This document shows positions 33,828 to 43,299 of a DNA stretch of 64,000 nt, in pieces. Location of the stretch: NCBI GenBank assembly GCA_029008615.1, contig JAQXJI010000006.1, forward strand, positions 1-64,000, read 5' to 3'. Both the position numbers and the translations under genes were made by a program. A model generated the notes under the pieces. It did no database searches, had not been told where the DNA came from, and saw only the letters and a program-made list of their open reading frames with translations. The stretch comes from Elusimicrobiota bacterium (GTDB lineage: Bacteria; Elusimicrobiota; Elusimicrobia; Elusimicrobiales; Elusimicrobiaceae). Within the stretch, counting starts at the first letter, position 1. Every line of letters starts with the position of its first letter.

Positions 33828-35734
33828 TGGACGTCCTTAAGCCAAATATCGCTTTTTGCGTCGCTGGGCAGGCGTAAATCCGCGCGCGGGCTTATCGCGG
33901 CGGAACCTATTTTTGGCCCGTCGGGCAGGCAGGAGCGTTTAAACTGTTGGGCAAAAAACCTTCTGAAAAACACTTCAAGCCATTTTTTTATTTCTTTCTC
34001 CGAATAATCTTTTTTAAAGGCCGTTTTTGCCAAGAAAAGGATTTTCCGCGGCGTAAAATTATGCCTTAAAAAGTGATATAGAAAGAAATCGTGCAGTTCG
34101 TAAGGGCCGACCAAATCTTCCGTTTTTTGGGCTATTGTGCCTTTATCGTCGGCCGGTAAAAGTTCCGGGCTGATAGGCGTGTTGACTATATCCCGCAAAA
34201 CTTCGCGGACAGGTTCCGGCACGATTTCCGCAAAATAATTTACCAAATGGATTACAAGCGTTTTCGGCACGCCGGAGTTTACCCCGTACATAGACATATG
34301 ATCGCCGTTGTAAGTGGCCCAACCGAGCGCCAGTTCGGACATATCCCCTGTTCCGACGAGCAAGCCGCCGTATTTGTTGGCCAAATCCATAAGGATTTGA
34401 GTGCGCTCGCGCGCCTGCACGTTTTCATATACGAAGTTTGTTTCTTCGGGGTTATGGCCTATGTCTTTGAAATGAAGCAGGCAGGCTTCTTTTATATTAA
34501 TTTCTTTAAAGTCCGCCCCTAAAAGTTTTATAAGTTCTACGGCATTATTGTAAGTCCTGCCGGTTGTACCGAATCCCGGCATTGTAACGGCCAGAATCAT
34601 ATCCGAGGGCAAACCGAGCTTTCGTAAAGCTTCTTTGCAGATAAGTAAAGCCAAAGTGGAATCAAGCCCGCCGGAAACGCCTATTACCAATTTGCGCGTT
34701 TTTACGTGAGATATTCTTTTGGCGAGGCCCAAAGCCTGGATATCGGTAATTTCTTTGCACCTTTCTTTAAAGTCTGAACCTTGCGGTATAAAAGGGGTTT
34801 TGCTTATGGTTCTGCTTAACTCGGCGGGGCGCGGAGCAAGCGGAATATTTACCGTTCTGTATTCTTCAGCGTTTAATGCGGCGCAGTCGGAGAAGGTCTT
34901 ATTCGTCAGTCTTTCATTATTTAAAGCGTCGACGTCAATTTCGCTGATTACGATTTGCTCTTTAAGGCTGAATCGTTCCGATTTGGCCAAAAGTGTGCCG
35001 TTTTCATAAATAAAAGCGTTCCCCGCAAAGACGGTATCCGTAGTGGATTCGCCAAACCCGCAGGAAGCATATACATATCCGCTTATACATCCGGCCGATT
35101 GCCGGGCGATTAAATCCTTTAAATAAGCGTTCTTGCCGGCAAGTTCATTGCTAGCCGAGAGGTTAAAAATTATTTGCGCGCCCGCCAAAGCCGCAAAGGA
35201 ACTTGGAGGGACAGGGGCCCAAAGGTCTTCGCACAGTTCTATCCCGAAAACCGCCCCTTGCGTTTTAAAAAGCAAATCAGAGCCTAAAGGTATCTGTTTG
35301 CCGGCCAGTTCTATGGTTTTGTTTTTCAGCTCCGCCGCGGAAGAAAAATAACGCTTTTCGTAAAATTCTTTGTAATTGGGTAAATAAGTTTTGGGGACTA
35401 TACCCAAAATTTCGCCTTTGAACAGAACCGCCGCGGCGTTTATAAGCGCATTTGAACAGGCAAGCGGCAGGCCGATTATTATTACGGAGTTAAGTTCTTT
35501 TGTAAGTTCGGCGGTTTTAAAAAGTTCCTCTTCGGCTTTTTTAAGCAAAAGCCCGTTAAGGAACATATCCCCGCAGGTGTAGCCCGTAAGGCAGAGCTCG
35601 GGGAATAAAATTATCTCCGCGCCTTTTTGGGCGGCGGATTGGGCCGCGCGGACTATCGCCCCGCGGTTAAATTCAATATCGGCCGGCAATACTTGCGGTA
35701 TTGCGGAAGCGACCTTAACAAAACCATAATTCAT
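33824..35734 (-). CDS. nadE: Glutamine-dependent NAD(+) synthase
   Basis: Final step of NAD synthesis: amidates nicotinic acid adenine dinucleotide using glutamine-derived ammonia. The 636-residue protein has an N-terminal nitrilase-type glutaminase domain (ILFPELCLTGY, KTYLPNYKEFYEKR, GIELCEDLWAP, giving the Glu-Lys-Cys triad). A C-terminal synthetase follows with the P-loop VIGVSGGLDSTLALLIC, LVGTGDMSELALGWATYNGDHMS and a DFFLYHFLRHNF tail. Length matches the two-domain glutamine-dependent form. It is the first gene of a pair with the AI-2E family transporter. Confidence 0.95.
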   Translation of the reverse strand: MNYGFVKVASAIPQVLPADIEFNRGAIVRAAQSAAQKGAEIILFPELCLTGYTCGDMFLNGLLLKKAEEELFKTAELTKELNSVIIIGLPLACSNALINAAAVLFKGEILGIVPKTYLPNYKEFYEKRYFSSAAELKNKTIELAGKQIPLGSDLLFKTQGAVFGIELCEDLWAPVPPSSFAALAGAQIIFNLSASNELAGKNAYLKDLIARQSAGCISGYVYASCGFGESTTDTVFAGNAFIYENGTLLAKSERFSLKEQIVISEIDVDALNNERLTNKTFSDCAALNAEEYRTVNIPLAPRPAELSRTISKTPFIPQGSDFKERCKEITDIQALGLAKRISHVKTRKLVIGVSGGLDSTLALLICKEALRKLGLPSDMILAVTMPGFGTTGRTYNNAVELIKLLGADFKEINIKEACLLHFKDIGHNPEETNFVYENVQARERTQILMDLANKYGGLLVGTGDMSELALGWATYNGDHMSMYGVNSGVPKTLVIHLVNYFAEIVPEPVREVLRDIVNTPISPELLPADDKGTIAQKTEDLVGPYELHDFFLYHFLRHNFTPRKILFLAKTAFKKDYSEKEIKKWLEVFFRRFFAQQFKRSCLPDGPKIGSAAISPRADLRLPSDAKSDIWLKDVQ

Positions 35735-35782
35735 ACTATATAAATTACCAAATAATAAGCTTATGCGGCAACGAGTAAAAGG

Positions 35783-35986
35783 TTATTTTATTTGCGTAAC
35801 TTTATATCCGGCGTTTTCAACGGCCGCTTTGATTTTGTCGTCCGCTATGTCATTTTGGGCTTCTACGGTTGCGATTTTTGATTTTAAATCGACTTCCGCT
35901 TTAGCGCCCAAAGCTTCAAGCGCGGTTTTTACTCTTGCGGAACAATGCCCGCAGGCCATTCCTTCCACTGTAATATGTTTAATCAT
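35783..35986 (-). CDS. CopZ-like copper chaperone, possible internal in-frame translation product
   Basis: An ATG at 35986 inside the copA frame is preceded by AAGGAGG with a 5-nt spacer, a perfect ribosome-binding site. The product would be 67 residues, beginning MIKHITVEGMACGHC and folding as a ferredoxin-like metal-binding domain with a CxxC copper site. A free chaperone delivers Cu(I) to CopA-type pumps. E. coli makes a short CopA(Z) from copA by frameshifting; here internal initiation would give a comparable result. The likely history is loss of the copA stop codon, fusing it to a downstream copZ whose start signal was kept. Confidence 0.6.
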   Translation of the reverse strand: MIKHITVEGMACGHCSARVKTALEALGAKAEVDLKSKIATVEAQNDIADDKIKAAVENAGYKVTQIK

Positions 35987-38233
35987 AAATTCCTCCTTGT
36001 TTTTTATCGGGTTAAATCTCGCCAGCCTGAGTGAATTAAGAACTACGCATACAGAACTTAAAGCCATTGCGGTGGCCGCGAACATCGGGCTTAACTGCCA
36101 GCCCAAAGCTTTATAAAAAACGCCTGCCGCCAAAGGTATGCCGGCGGCATTATAGAAAAGAGCCCAGAATAAATTTTGTTTGATGTTCTTTATCGCGGCC
36201 CGGCTTAATTTAAGGGCGTAAACCGCGCCGGAAAGTTCCTTGCGCATTAAAACTATGTCGGCGGATTCTATGGCTATGTCGCTGCCGGCCCCTATGGCTA
36301 TGGCCAAGTCCGCGCGGGCCAAAGCGGGCGCGTCGTTTACGCCGTCGCCTATCATAGCGGCTGTTTTACCTTGTTTTTGAAGTTCTCTTACAAAGACTTC
36401 TTTATCCGATGGTAAAACTTCGGCCTTAAAATGCTCTATTCCCAGCCGCCCGGCTATATTCGCGGCGGTTTTGGTATTGTCGCCGGTCATCATATAAACT
36501 TCCAAGCCCATTTTTTTAAAATCGTCTATGGCGTTTTTTGCGTCGGGCTTTATATTGTCGGACAGTGCCGTAAGCCCGATAATTTTTTTATCCGAAGCAA
36601 AAAACACTGCCGTTTTGCCTTGGGCCGAAAGCTTTTCAGCTTTTTCTTCCCAACCGTCTGTCTGCGCGCCTTCGCTTTTCATAAATTTCAAATTGCCTGC
36701 CAAAGTTTCCTGCCCGTCGCAAAACGCTTTTATGCCAAAACCCTCTTTATATTCAAAATGTGCGGCTTTAATCGGTTTTATTCCGTTTTCCTCTGCATAT
36801 AGGCATATCGCTTTCGCCAAAGGGTGCGCCGATAAAGCTTCTACGGCGGCTGCGGTTTCCAAAAGTCGGGTTTTGTCTTCGGCGATGATATCGGTAACGG
36901 CGGGTTTGCCTTCGGTTACGGTGCCGGTTTTATCCAAAACCACGCAATTTACCTGAAGGCCTGTTTGTATGCTTTTTGCATTTTTTATCAGAACTCCGTT
37001 CCTTGCTCCGCTGCCGGTGGCGCACATTATTGCCGTAGGGGTGGCAAGGCCGAGGGCGCAAGGGCAGGATATAACTAAAACCGAAACCGCGCAGTTAAGC
37101 GCGAAAGAAAAATCATATCCCGCCGCAAGCCAAGCGGCCGCGCTTATAAAAGCTGCTGCTATTACGGCGGGGACAAATATTCCGCTTATTTTATCGGCCA
37201 GTTCCGCTATCGGCGGCTTGGAAGAATTTACATCTTCCATAAGCTTTACTATTTGGGCAAGAGTTGTCTGCGCGCCCGTTTTTTCAGCGCGGAACTTAAA
37301 GTAGCCGTCTGTGTTTATGGTGGCGCAAATCACTTTGTCGCCGATATTCTTTTCCACCGGCAGGCTTTCGCCCGTTACCAAAGATTCGTCCATAAATGCG
37401 CTGCCTTCAACTATCGTTCCGTCGGCCGGCAGACTTTGACCGGTTTTTACGGTTATAATATCGCCCGTTTTCAGTTCGCCCGCGGGTATAACGATTGTCT
37501 GTCCGTTCCTTGTAACTTCCGCCGTTTTTGGGGCCAGGTTTATAAGTTTTTCTATCGCGCCGGAAGTACGGCTTTTTGCGCGTTGTTCAAGGTATTTGCC
37601 CAAACTTATTACGGCTAAAATTACGGCGGCCGATTCAAAATAAAGCGCGTGCGCGTAGTGCATAACGGCGGAAGATTCCCCCGCACTTAGTGCAAAGCTC
37701 ATCGCCAAAACGGAATACAAACTGTAAAGCAAGGCCGCGCCCGAACCTATGGCTATAAGGCTGTCCATATTCGGGGCGAGGCGGAACAGCGCCTTAAATC
37801 CGGAAATGAAATATTTAAAATTGATAAACACCACCGGCATAGTAAAAAGGAGCTGCAAAAGGGCGTTTGTCATCGGCGGTAAAGCCTGTATAAAACTCAG
37901 CCCGATCATAGGGCCCATAGAAACGGTCATTAAAGGTATAAGCAAAATAAAAGAAGCTATAATTCGGGCTTTCGGCTCCGAGGAGTTCTGTTTTGCCGAA
38001 GGTTGAGTTTTGGCGGAATTATCTTCTTTTAAGGCGGCGTCGTAGCCGGCCTTTCTTACCGCGGCAATAATATCTTGCGCGGTTAAGGTTTGTTCCCGAT
38101 AATCCACGCTTAAAGTGTTGAGCAGCAAATTTACGCGGGCGTCTTCAATTCCCTTTAAAGCTTTTACGCTTTTTTCCACGGCAGCCGAACAGGCCGCGCA
38201 GGACATCCCGCTTACGGAAAATGTTTGTTTCAT
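35783..38233 (-). CDS. copA: Copper-exporting P-type ATPase with a fused C-terminal CopZ-like domain
   Basis: P1B-type ATPase of 816 residues. The N-terminal metal-binding domain has GMSCAACS (Cys12, Cys15). Membrane helices follow, with the ion-binding CPC (VISCPCALGLATP near 391). Then come the phosphorylation site DKTGT near 434, an HP locus (SAHPLAKAI) and GDGVNDAPAL. After the last membrane helix pair, residues 750-816 form a second metal-binding domain (GMACGHCSARV) that looks exactly like a free CopZ chaperone. The residues just before it (KNKEEF) are encoded by a perfect Shine-Dalgarno. It probably exports Cu(I). The C-terminal position of a metal-binding domain is unusual. Confidence 0.93.
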   Translation of the reverse strand: MKQTFSVSGMSCAACSAAVEKSVKALKGIEDARVNLLLNTLSVDYREQTLTAQDIIAAVRKAGYDAALKEDNSAKTQPSAKQNSSEPKARIIASFILLIPLMTVSMGPMIGLSFIQALPPMTNALLQLLFTMPVVFINFKYFISGFKALFRLAPNMDSLIAIGSGAALLYSLYSVLAMSFALSAGESSAVMHYAHALYFESAAVILAVISLGKYLEQRAKSRTSGAIEKLINLAPKTAEVTRNGQTIVIPAGELKTGDIITVKTGQSLPADGTIVEGSAFMDESLVTGESLPVEKNIGDKVICATINTDGYFKFRAEKTGAQTTLAQIVKLMEDVNSSKPPIAELADKISGIFVPAVIAAAFISAAAWLAAGYDFSFALNCAVSVLVISCPCALGLATPTAIMCATGSGARNGVLIKNAKSIQTGLQVNCVVLDKTGTVTEGKPAVTDIIAEDKTRLLETAAAVEALSAHPLAKAICLYAEENGIKPIKAAHFEYKEGFGIKAFCDGQETLAGNLKFMKSEGAQTDGWEEKAEKLSAQGKTAVFFASDKKIIGLTALSDNIKPDAKNAIDDFKKMGLEVYMMTGDNTKTAANIAGRLGIEHFKAEVLPSDKEVFVRELQKQGKTAAMIGDGVNDAPALARADLAIAIGAGSDIAIESADIVLMRKELSGAVYALKLSRAAIKNIKQNLFWALFYNAAGIPLAAGVFYKALGWQLSPMFAATAMALSSVCVVLNSLRLARFNPIKNKEEFMIKHITVEGMACGHCSARVKTALEALGAKAEVDLKSKIATVEAQNDIADDKIKAAVENAGYKVTQIK

Positions 38234-38291
38234 ATATATTTAGAATATCCTATGGAATATGCAGTTTCAAGGCTGCATATTTTTTTGTGAG

Positions 38292-40550
38292 TTATTTCAT
38301 CTTGTCCGAAAAGTCATTGTTTTTCAGCATATCTTTAAACTCTTCCAAAGGTATGGGCTTGGAAAATAAATATCCTTGGCCTTTATCGCAGCCGATGCTT
38401 CTTAAAAATTCCGCCTGTTTGACCGTTTCAACACCTTCTGCGACTATGCTTACGTCCAAAGATTTAATCATTTTGACCGCGCCGGAAATAATATCTTCCG
38501 CTCTTTTTTCTTCCCCGTCGGTTTTAAGGAATTCTTTGTCAAACTTAAGCGTGTCAAAATGCAGATTTTTTAGTACGTTTAAAGAGGAATATCCCGCGCC
38601 GAAATCGTCAATGGCGATGAGATATCCGTTCTGATGAAAGTTCTTGATAACATTTTTCATTTCGTCCAAGTTGTCGAGCAAAGTCGTTTCCGTTATTTCC
38701 GCTTCCAATAGATGAGGCGGAATTTTGTAAAAATCTGCGGTTTGTTTAAATTCCTCGCAAAATTTGGGATTGTTTATATGCAATCTTGAAAAATTTACGG
38801 CCAAAGGTACGGGCTCAATGCCTTCATCTAAACAGGAACGCAGCATTTGGGCCGAACTTCTGAGCATAAACATATCCAAATCCAAAATAAAACCGTTCCT
38901 TTCGAAAATGGGGATAAAGACATCGGGCATTATTATGCCTTTGGAAGGGTGCAGCCAACGCACCAGCACTTCCGCGCCGTCCATTTTAAGCGTATGCAAA
39001 TTTACTTTTGGCTGAAAATAAATTTTAAATTGGTTTTGGCGCAGGGCTTCGCGCATACTGTTTTCTATGGATTTTTCCGTAAGGATTTGCTTTCTGGAGT
39101 AATCCCTGTAAAAAACAAAGTTTACGGATTTGTCCTTTTTTGACTCCGCGCAGGCCAAATTCGCTCTGTCCAACATCAAATAAAAAGGCAGGCCCCTTTC
39201 CACCATAAATATGCCGCAGTTTGCCACGATTTCGTAATTTAAATCGGTGGAAGCGTAGCAATTTTTTATTTCGTTGCATATGGCTTGAAGGCGCGTTTCA
39301 ATGTCCTCTTTGTTTTTATACTCTATTATGCAGATAAAGTTATCGCCGGAAATCCTTGCAAAAAGTTCATTGGGGCCCAGATGTTCTTTAAGGACATTTG
39401 CTATATGAATAAGAACCATATCGCCGCGTCTGAAGCCGTAAAGTTCGTTTATTACTTTAAATTTATCAATGTCCAATAAAACCATCGCAAAAAGGGAATC
39501 TTTGTTTTCGGCCAGTTTTTTCTTAAGATCCATTTTCAGTTTGTTAAGGTTGTAACATTCCGTAAGCGGATCTATAAAAGCGCTTAAATAAAACGCTTCT
39601 TTGCTTTTCCGTTCGGTTCTTTTTATGTGGAGCATTAACAAGGAAAATATTAAAATTATTTCTGAGCAAAGTGCGACGGACATAAACATAACTCTGTTTA
39701 CTTGTGCCATAAAGGGTTCCGTAGGTACGAAAAAGAGCAGATACCAGTTGTTTATGTCCAACGGAATATAAGCCATAAAGCGGTGTTCCGTGTCGGAATT
39801 TAAACTTGCGACGCCGCTCTTTCCGGCCATAAGTTCTTTTATAAAAGCGTTCATAGTGCCCAAGTCTTCGAATTTTATGTTTTTAAAATATTCAATGACA
39901 TTGTCTTGCTTTTGTATATGGGTTCTTTCGCTTGAGTTTACTATGATTTTACCGGCATTGTTGGTTATATAAGAATATCCGTACCCGCCGAACTTTGACA
40001 TTTCCAAAATCTTTGCGTAATATTCTTCAGTATGTGCGGCGAATATGGCAACCTGCGGTTTGCCGTAGACGAATACCGGCGCCGCGGTAATTATCAGGCG
40101 TTTTTCGTTATAAGGATTTTTAAGCGGGCCTGCCGTTACGGTGTTGCCGTTAAAAATATTATCCAAGGAGTTCTGCGGCAAAAAATCTTTTACCAAAGAA
40201 TGATCGTTGAAATATACGTCCCCGTTCTGCATAATTATACCCATATAAACGAAGTCGTTGTTATCGTTTTCCTGATTAAGGATATCAATAAAAGTATCCA
40301 AATCCGTTATAGTGTAATATTGCGCCATTATACCCGCCAACGCGTTTACGGTTTGCGTTTCTTCTTTGATTTTCGCGTTGAAAGACTTTGCTTCCATTTC
40401 CGCAATTTCCGTTATGTTTTTGGAGATTTCCTCTTTAAGATTTTTTTGGAGTATGTCCAAATATGCAAATAAACTGATAAACAGCAAAATTACCGTTATT
40501 AAAATAAAAAGCCAAAAATTTTTGTAAACGAGTTTCGTTTCCTCGTGCAT
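38292..40550 (-). CDS. Membrane sensor with degenerate GGDEF and apparently intact EAL domain
   Basis: The 752-residue protein has an N-terminal membrane helix, a large periplasmic dCache-like sensor (about residues 40-270) and a second helix. A GGDEF domain follows whose signature reads SGDNF near 403, so diguanylate cyclase activity is doubtful. The EAL domain is written EVL (near 525), but the other catalytic residues look present: NFS, EITET, DDFGAGYSS, KFDKEF, EGVET and a C-terminal GQGYLFSKP. It is therefore most likely a c-di-GMP phosphodiesterase gated by an extracytoplasmic signal. It is monocistronic. Confidence 0.88.
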   Translation of the reverse strand: MHEETKLVYKNFWLFILITVILLFISLFAYLDILQKNLKEEISKNITEIAEMEAKSFNAKIKEETQTVNALAGIMAQYYTITDLDTFIDILNQENDNNDFVYMGIIMQNGDVYFNDHSLVKDFLPQNSLDNIFNGNTVTAGPLKNPYNEKRLIITAAPVFVYGKPQVAIFAAHTEEYYAKILEMSKFGGYGYSYITNNAGKIIVNSSERTHIQKQDNVIEYFKNIKFEDLGTMNAFIKELMAGKSGVASLNSDTEHRFMAYIPLDINNWYLLFFVPTEPFMAQVNRVMFMSVALCSEIILIFSLLMLHIKRTERKSKEAFYLSAFIDPLTECYNLNKLKMDLKKKLAENKDSLFAMVLLDIDKFKVINELYGFRRGDMVLIHIANVLKEHLGPNELFARISGDNFICIIEYKNKEDIETRLQAICNEIKNCYASTDLNYEIVANCGIFMVERGLPFYLMLDRANLACAESKKDKSVNFVFYRDYSRKQILTEKSIENSMREALRQNQFKIYFQPKVNLHTLKMDGAEVLVRWLHPSKGIIMPDVFIPIFERNGFILDLDMFMLRSSAQMLRSCLDEGIEPVPLAVNFSRLHINNPKFCEEFKQTADFYKIPPHLLEAEITETTLLDNLDEMKNVIKNFHQNGYLIAIDDFGAGYSSLNVLKNLHFDTLKFDKEFLKTDGEEKRAEDIISGAVKMIKSLDVSIVAEGVETVKQAEFLRSIGCDKGQGYLFSKPIPLEEFKDMLKNNDFSDKMK

Positions 40551-40664
40551 AAATCATCCTCCGAGTATTTCTTAAATCTTACCAAATATTACCCGGCAAT
40601 AACATTAAGCGGTTAGATATTTTGTACAATCTATATATAAATATTATAAGGAGGAGTATTAGTA

Positions 40665-41393
40665 ATGAAAAGAGTATTATTATCAATTTTTGCTCTTGCA
40701 TGTTTAGCTTCTTTTGGTTTTGCGGCTGATACCTGCACTTGCGAAAAAACGGATCTTACCTGCAGAAACAGCTGTATGAAGAAATTGGCCAAAAACGCCA
40801 AATGCGACGCTAAAACGAAAGCGGCCGCGGTCAAAGCTGACAGCAAGAAAGCTGTTTCCGACGCCAAAGCCAAAAACTCTCAGGCAAAAGCCGATGCCAA
40901 AGCTAAAGTCGCTCAGGCCAAAGCCGACGCTAAAGCCAACAATGAAACGGCCAAAGCAGATTTAAAAGCAAAAGTGGAAGCCGAAAAGGCTAAAGCTAAA
41001 GCCCAGGCGGAAGCCAACAAGGCCAAAGCCGAAGCCAATAAAGCTCAGGCCAAGGCCAAAGCTGAAGAAAGCAAAGCCCAGGCTAAAGCAAAAGCCGAAG
41101 CCAACAGAGCCGATTTAAAAGCTAAATATGAGAAGGCCAAAGCTCAGGCGGAAGCCGATAAAAAGGCTGCCGAAGCCAAAGCCGATCAGAAAATAGCCGA
41201 CGCTAAAGCCAAATATACTGAAGCCAAAGCTAAATCCCAGAACAAAGATCAGGAAAACGCCGCCAAGGCCAAATACGAAGAAGCCGTAGCCAAAGCCAAA
41301 GCCGATAAAAAAGCCGCCAAAGCCAAAGCCAAAGAAAGTGAAGCCAACGCCAAAGCGGAACTTAAATCCTGGAAAGAAGTTCTCAGCAAATAA
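40665..41393 (+). CDS. Exported Ala/Lys-rich repeat protein
   Basis: The 242-residue protein starts with a signal peptide (VLLSIFALACLASFGFAA). A short cysteine-rich segment follows (CTCEKTDLTCRNSCMKK, with a sixth Cys just after it). Then come about 190 residues built from KADAKAK, EANKAK and KAEAK-type units: a very regular, highly charged helical or coiled-coil rod, like TolA domain II or histone-H1-like tails. AAGGAGG lies upstream. No family can be assigned from such low-complexity sequence. A periplasmic spacer or a surface-associated protein is plausible. A strong terminator follows. Confidence 0.75.
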   Translation: MKRVLLSIFALACLASFGFAADTCTCEKTDLTCRNSCMKKLAKNAKCDAKTKAAAVKADSKKAVSDAKAKNSQAKADAKAKVAQAKADAKANNETAKADLKAKVEAEKAKAKAQAEANKAKAEANKAQAKAKAEESKAQAKAKAEANRADLKAKYEKAKAQAEADKKAAEAKADQKIADAKAKYTEAKAKSQNKDQENAAKAKYEEAVAKAKADKKAAKAKAKESEANAKAELKSWKEVLSK

Positions 41394-41414
41394 GGTTTTA
41401 CCTTATACATTTAA

Positions 41415-41446
41415 AACCCCCGTCAATAAGGCGGGGGTTTGTTTTT
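41415..41446 (+). terminator. Terminator after the Ala/Lys-rich protein gene
   Basis: Stem AACCCCCG/CGGGGGTT (41415-41422 with 41432-41439) followed by GTTTTT; it also serves the convergent SGNH hydrolase gene. Confidence 0.8.
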
Positions 41447-41460
41447 AATAAAGACTGGGT

Positions 41461-42051
41461 TCAACGCGGCGGAAGATGTTTTTTTATGCGTTTGTAAATG
41501 CGTTCGGCCACTATTTTATATCCTTTTGCGTTGGGGTGTATGATATCGGATTTTAGGGAAGGATCGCTGAAAATACCGGCCATTATCGCAGGGACAAACA
41601 AAGTTCGTTTTTGCTTTGAAAGGTCTTTCATATAATCCGTATATTTACCCATACCGGGGCCGCCGGTATCAACCAAAACGGCAATCGCGCCTCTTCCTTG
41701 CACATAATCTACGATATCGCTTAAAGCTTGTTTGGTTTGCTCAAAAGGACGTTTGCGCATATAGTCATTGGCTCCGAATTCTATCAGAACCATATAGGGA
41801 TTATAGTCTTTTAAATCGTCAATGCGCGCCAAACCGTCTGCGGCGGTATCGCCGCTTACGCCGAGGTTTATTATTTCCCGCCCGGCCATTTCGCCCAATA
41901 CGGAAGGATAGCTTTCTTCGGGTTCGGCGCCGTAGCCGTATGTCAGGCTGTCGCCGAAAGCTATAATATCCGTACCGTTGTTATTCATATTGGCGGGCTG
42001 CGGCGCGCAGGCGCAGAAAAGAAGAAAAATAGTTAAATAAAACAATCGCAT
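41461..42051 (-). CDS. SGNH/GDSL-family esterase, probable lipoprotein
   Basis: The 196-residue protein has a hydrophobic N-terminus ending in a lipobox-like FCAC (Cys near 15). The SGNH blocks follow: [13 protein letters not shown] (block I, nucleophile Ser), [13 protein letters not shown] (block II), EFGANDYMR (block III) and [10 protein letters not shown] (block V with Asp and His). It resembles TesA-type arylesterase/lysophospholipase enzymes. Expected location is the periplasm, anchored to a membrane. The gene is divergent from dapL. Confidence 0.87.
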   Translation of the reverse strand: MRLFYLTIFLLFCACAPQPANMNNNGTDIIAFGDSLTYGYGAEPEESYPSVLGEMAGREIINLGVSGDTAADGLARIDDLKDYNPYMVLIEFGANDYMRKRPFEQTKQALSDIVDYVQGRGAIAVLVDTGGPGMGKYTDYMKDLSKQKRTLFVPAIMAGIFSDPSLKSDIIHPNAKGYKIVAERIYKRIKKHLPPR

Positions 42052-42102
42052 ACAAGGAATATTACCATTTTTTATATACTATTGATAGGTAAGGAGTTTT
42101 CT

Positions 42103-43299
42103 ATGATTAAAATTAACGAGAATTATTTGAATTTACAACAAAATTATCTTTTCCCGACGATAGCAAAGAAGGTTAGAGAGTACAAAGCGGACAATCCTTC
42201 GGCCGATATTATCAGTTTGGGAATAGGCGACGTGACACGCGCTTTGCCCCGTGCCTGCGTGGAGGCTTTGCATAAAGCTTCCGAAGAAATGGGCTGTGAA
42301 AAAACTTTCCGCGGTTACGGGCCCGAACAGGGATATTCTTTCCTTATTGACGCGATTATAGAAAACGATTATAAAGCTTACGGTATAGATTTACAGCCAG
42401 AAGAAGTTTTTGTAAGCGACGGCGCGAAATGCGACGTCGGCAATATACAGGAAGTTTTTTCGACCGAGGCCGCGGTAGCGGTGGCCGATCCCGTTTACCC
42501 GGTTTACTTGGATACAAACATAATGGCCGGCCGCTCAGTAAAGAAGCTGCCTTGCCTGGCGGAAAACGGTTTCGCTCCCAAAGTTCCGGATTTTAAAGCC
42601 GATTTGATTTATCTTTGTTCTCCCAATAATCCCACGGGTGCGGTAATGACTAAAGCCCAGCTTAAAGAATGGGTTGATTACGCCAAAAAGAATGGTTCGG
42701 TTATCATTTTTGATTCCGCCTATAAGGAATATATCCAAGAGGCGGATTTACCGCGTTCCATTTATGAAGTCGAAGGTGCAAAAGAGGTTGCCATAGAAAT
42801 ACGTTCTTTCAGTAAAACGGCCGGTTTTACGGGGCTCAGATGCGCATATATGGTTGTCCCTTTGGCTTTAAAAGGCAGGGGCGCGGATAAGGAAGTCCGC
42901 ATAAATGATTTGTGGCGCAGGCGGCATACGACAAAATTTAACGGAGTGCCGTATATAGTTCAGCGCGCGGCAGAGGCTGTTTTCAGCCCTGAGGGCAAAG
43001 CCGAAGTTAAGGAACTTATTGCCTATTATATGGAAAACGCCCGCATTATAAAAGAGGGCTTAAGTGCTGCCGGCCTTAAAGCTTACGGAGGGGAAAACGC
43101 CCCTTATATCTGGCTTAAATTGCCGGAAGGCATAAAATCGTTTGATTTTTTTGACATCTTGCTTAGCAGGGCCAATGTCGTCGGAACGCCGGGCAGCGGC
43201 TTCGGCGATTGCGGTGAAGGTTACTTTAGGCTTACGTCGTTCGGCTCAAGAGAGAACACGTTAAAAGCCGTTGAGAGGATTAAAAAACTTAAATTATGA
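42103..43299 (+). CDS. dapL: LL-diaminopimelate aminotransferase
   Basis: Converts tetrahydrodipicolinate directly to LL-diaminopimelate, replacing the succinylase/acetylase branches of lysine and peptidoglycan synthesis. The 398-residue fold-type I PLP enzyme has [13 protein letters not shown], the [13 protein letters not shown] signature typical of Dap[11 protein letters not shown] and the PLP lysine in [22 protein letters not shown] precedes the ATG at 42103. The stop overlaps dapF by 4 bp. DapL is characteristic of certain phyla (Chlamydiae, some anaerobes, plants) and helps narrow the host. Confidence 0.94.
   Translation: MIKINENYLNLQQNYLFPTIAKKVREYKADNPSADIISLGIGDVTRALPRACVEALHKASEEMGCEKTFRGYGPEQGYSFLIDAIIENDYKAYGIDLQPEEVFVSDGAKCDVGNIQEVFSTEAAVAVADPVYPVYLDTNIMAGRSVKKLPCLAENGFAPKVPDFKADLIYLCSPNNPTGAVMTKAQLKEWVDYAKKNGSVIIFDSAYKEYIQEADLPRSIYEVEGAKEVAIEIRSFSKTAGFTGLRCAYMVVPLALKGRGADKEVRINDLWRRRHTTKFNGVPYIVQRAAEAVFSPEGKAEVKELIAYYMENARIIKEGLSAAGLKAYGGENAPYIWLKLPEGIKSFDFFDILLSRANVVGTPGSGFGDCGEGYFRLTSFGSRENTLKAVERIKKLKL

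Noticed and set aside
40900-41390. CRISPR-like repetitive DNA in the Ala/Lys-rich gene
   Set aside because: The repeats are short, irregular codon repeats encoding a low-complexity protein; there are no spacers.
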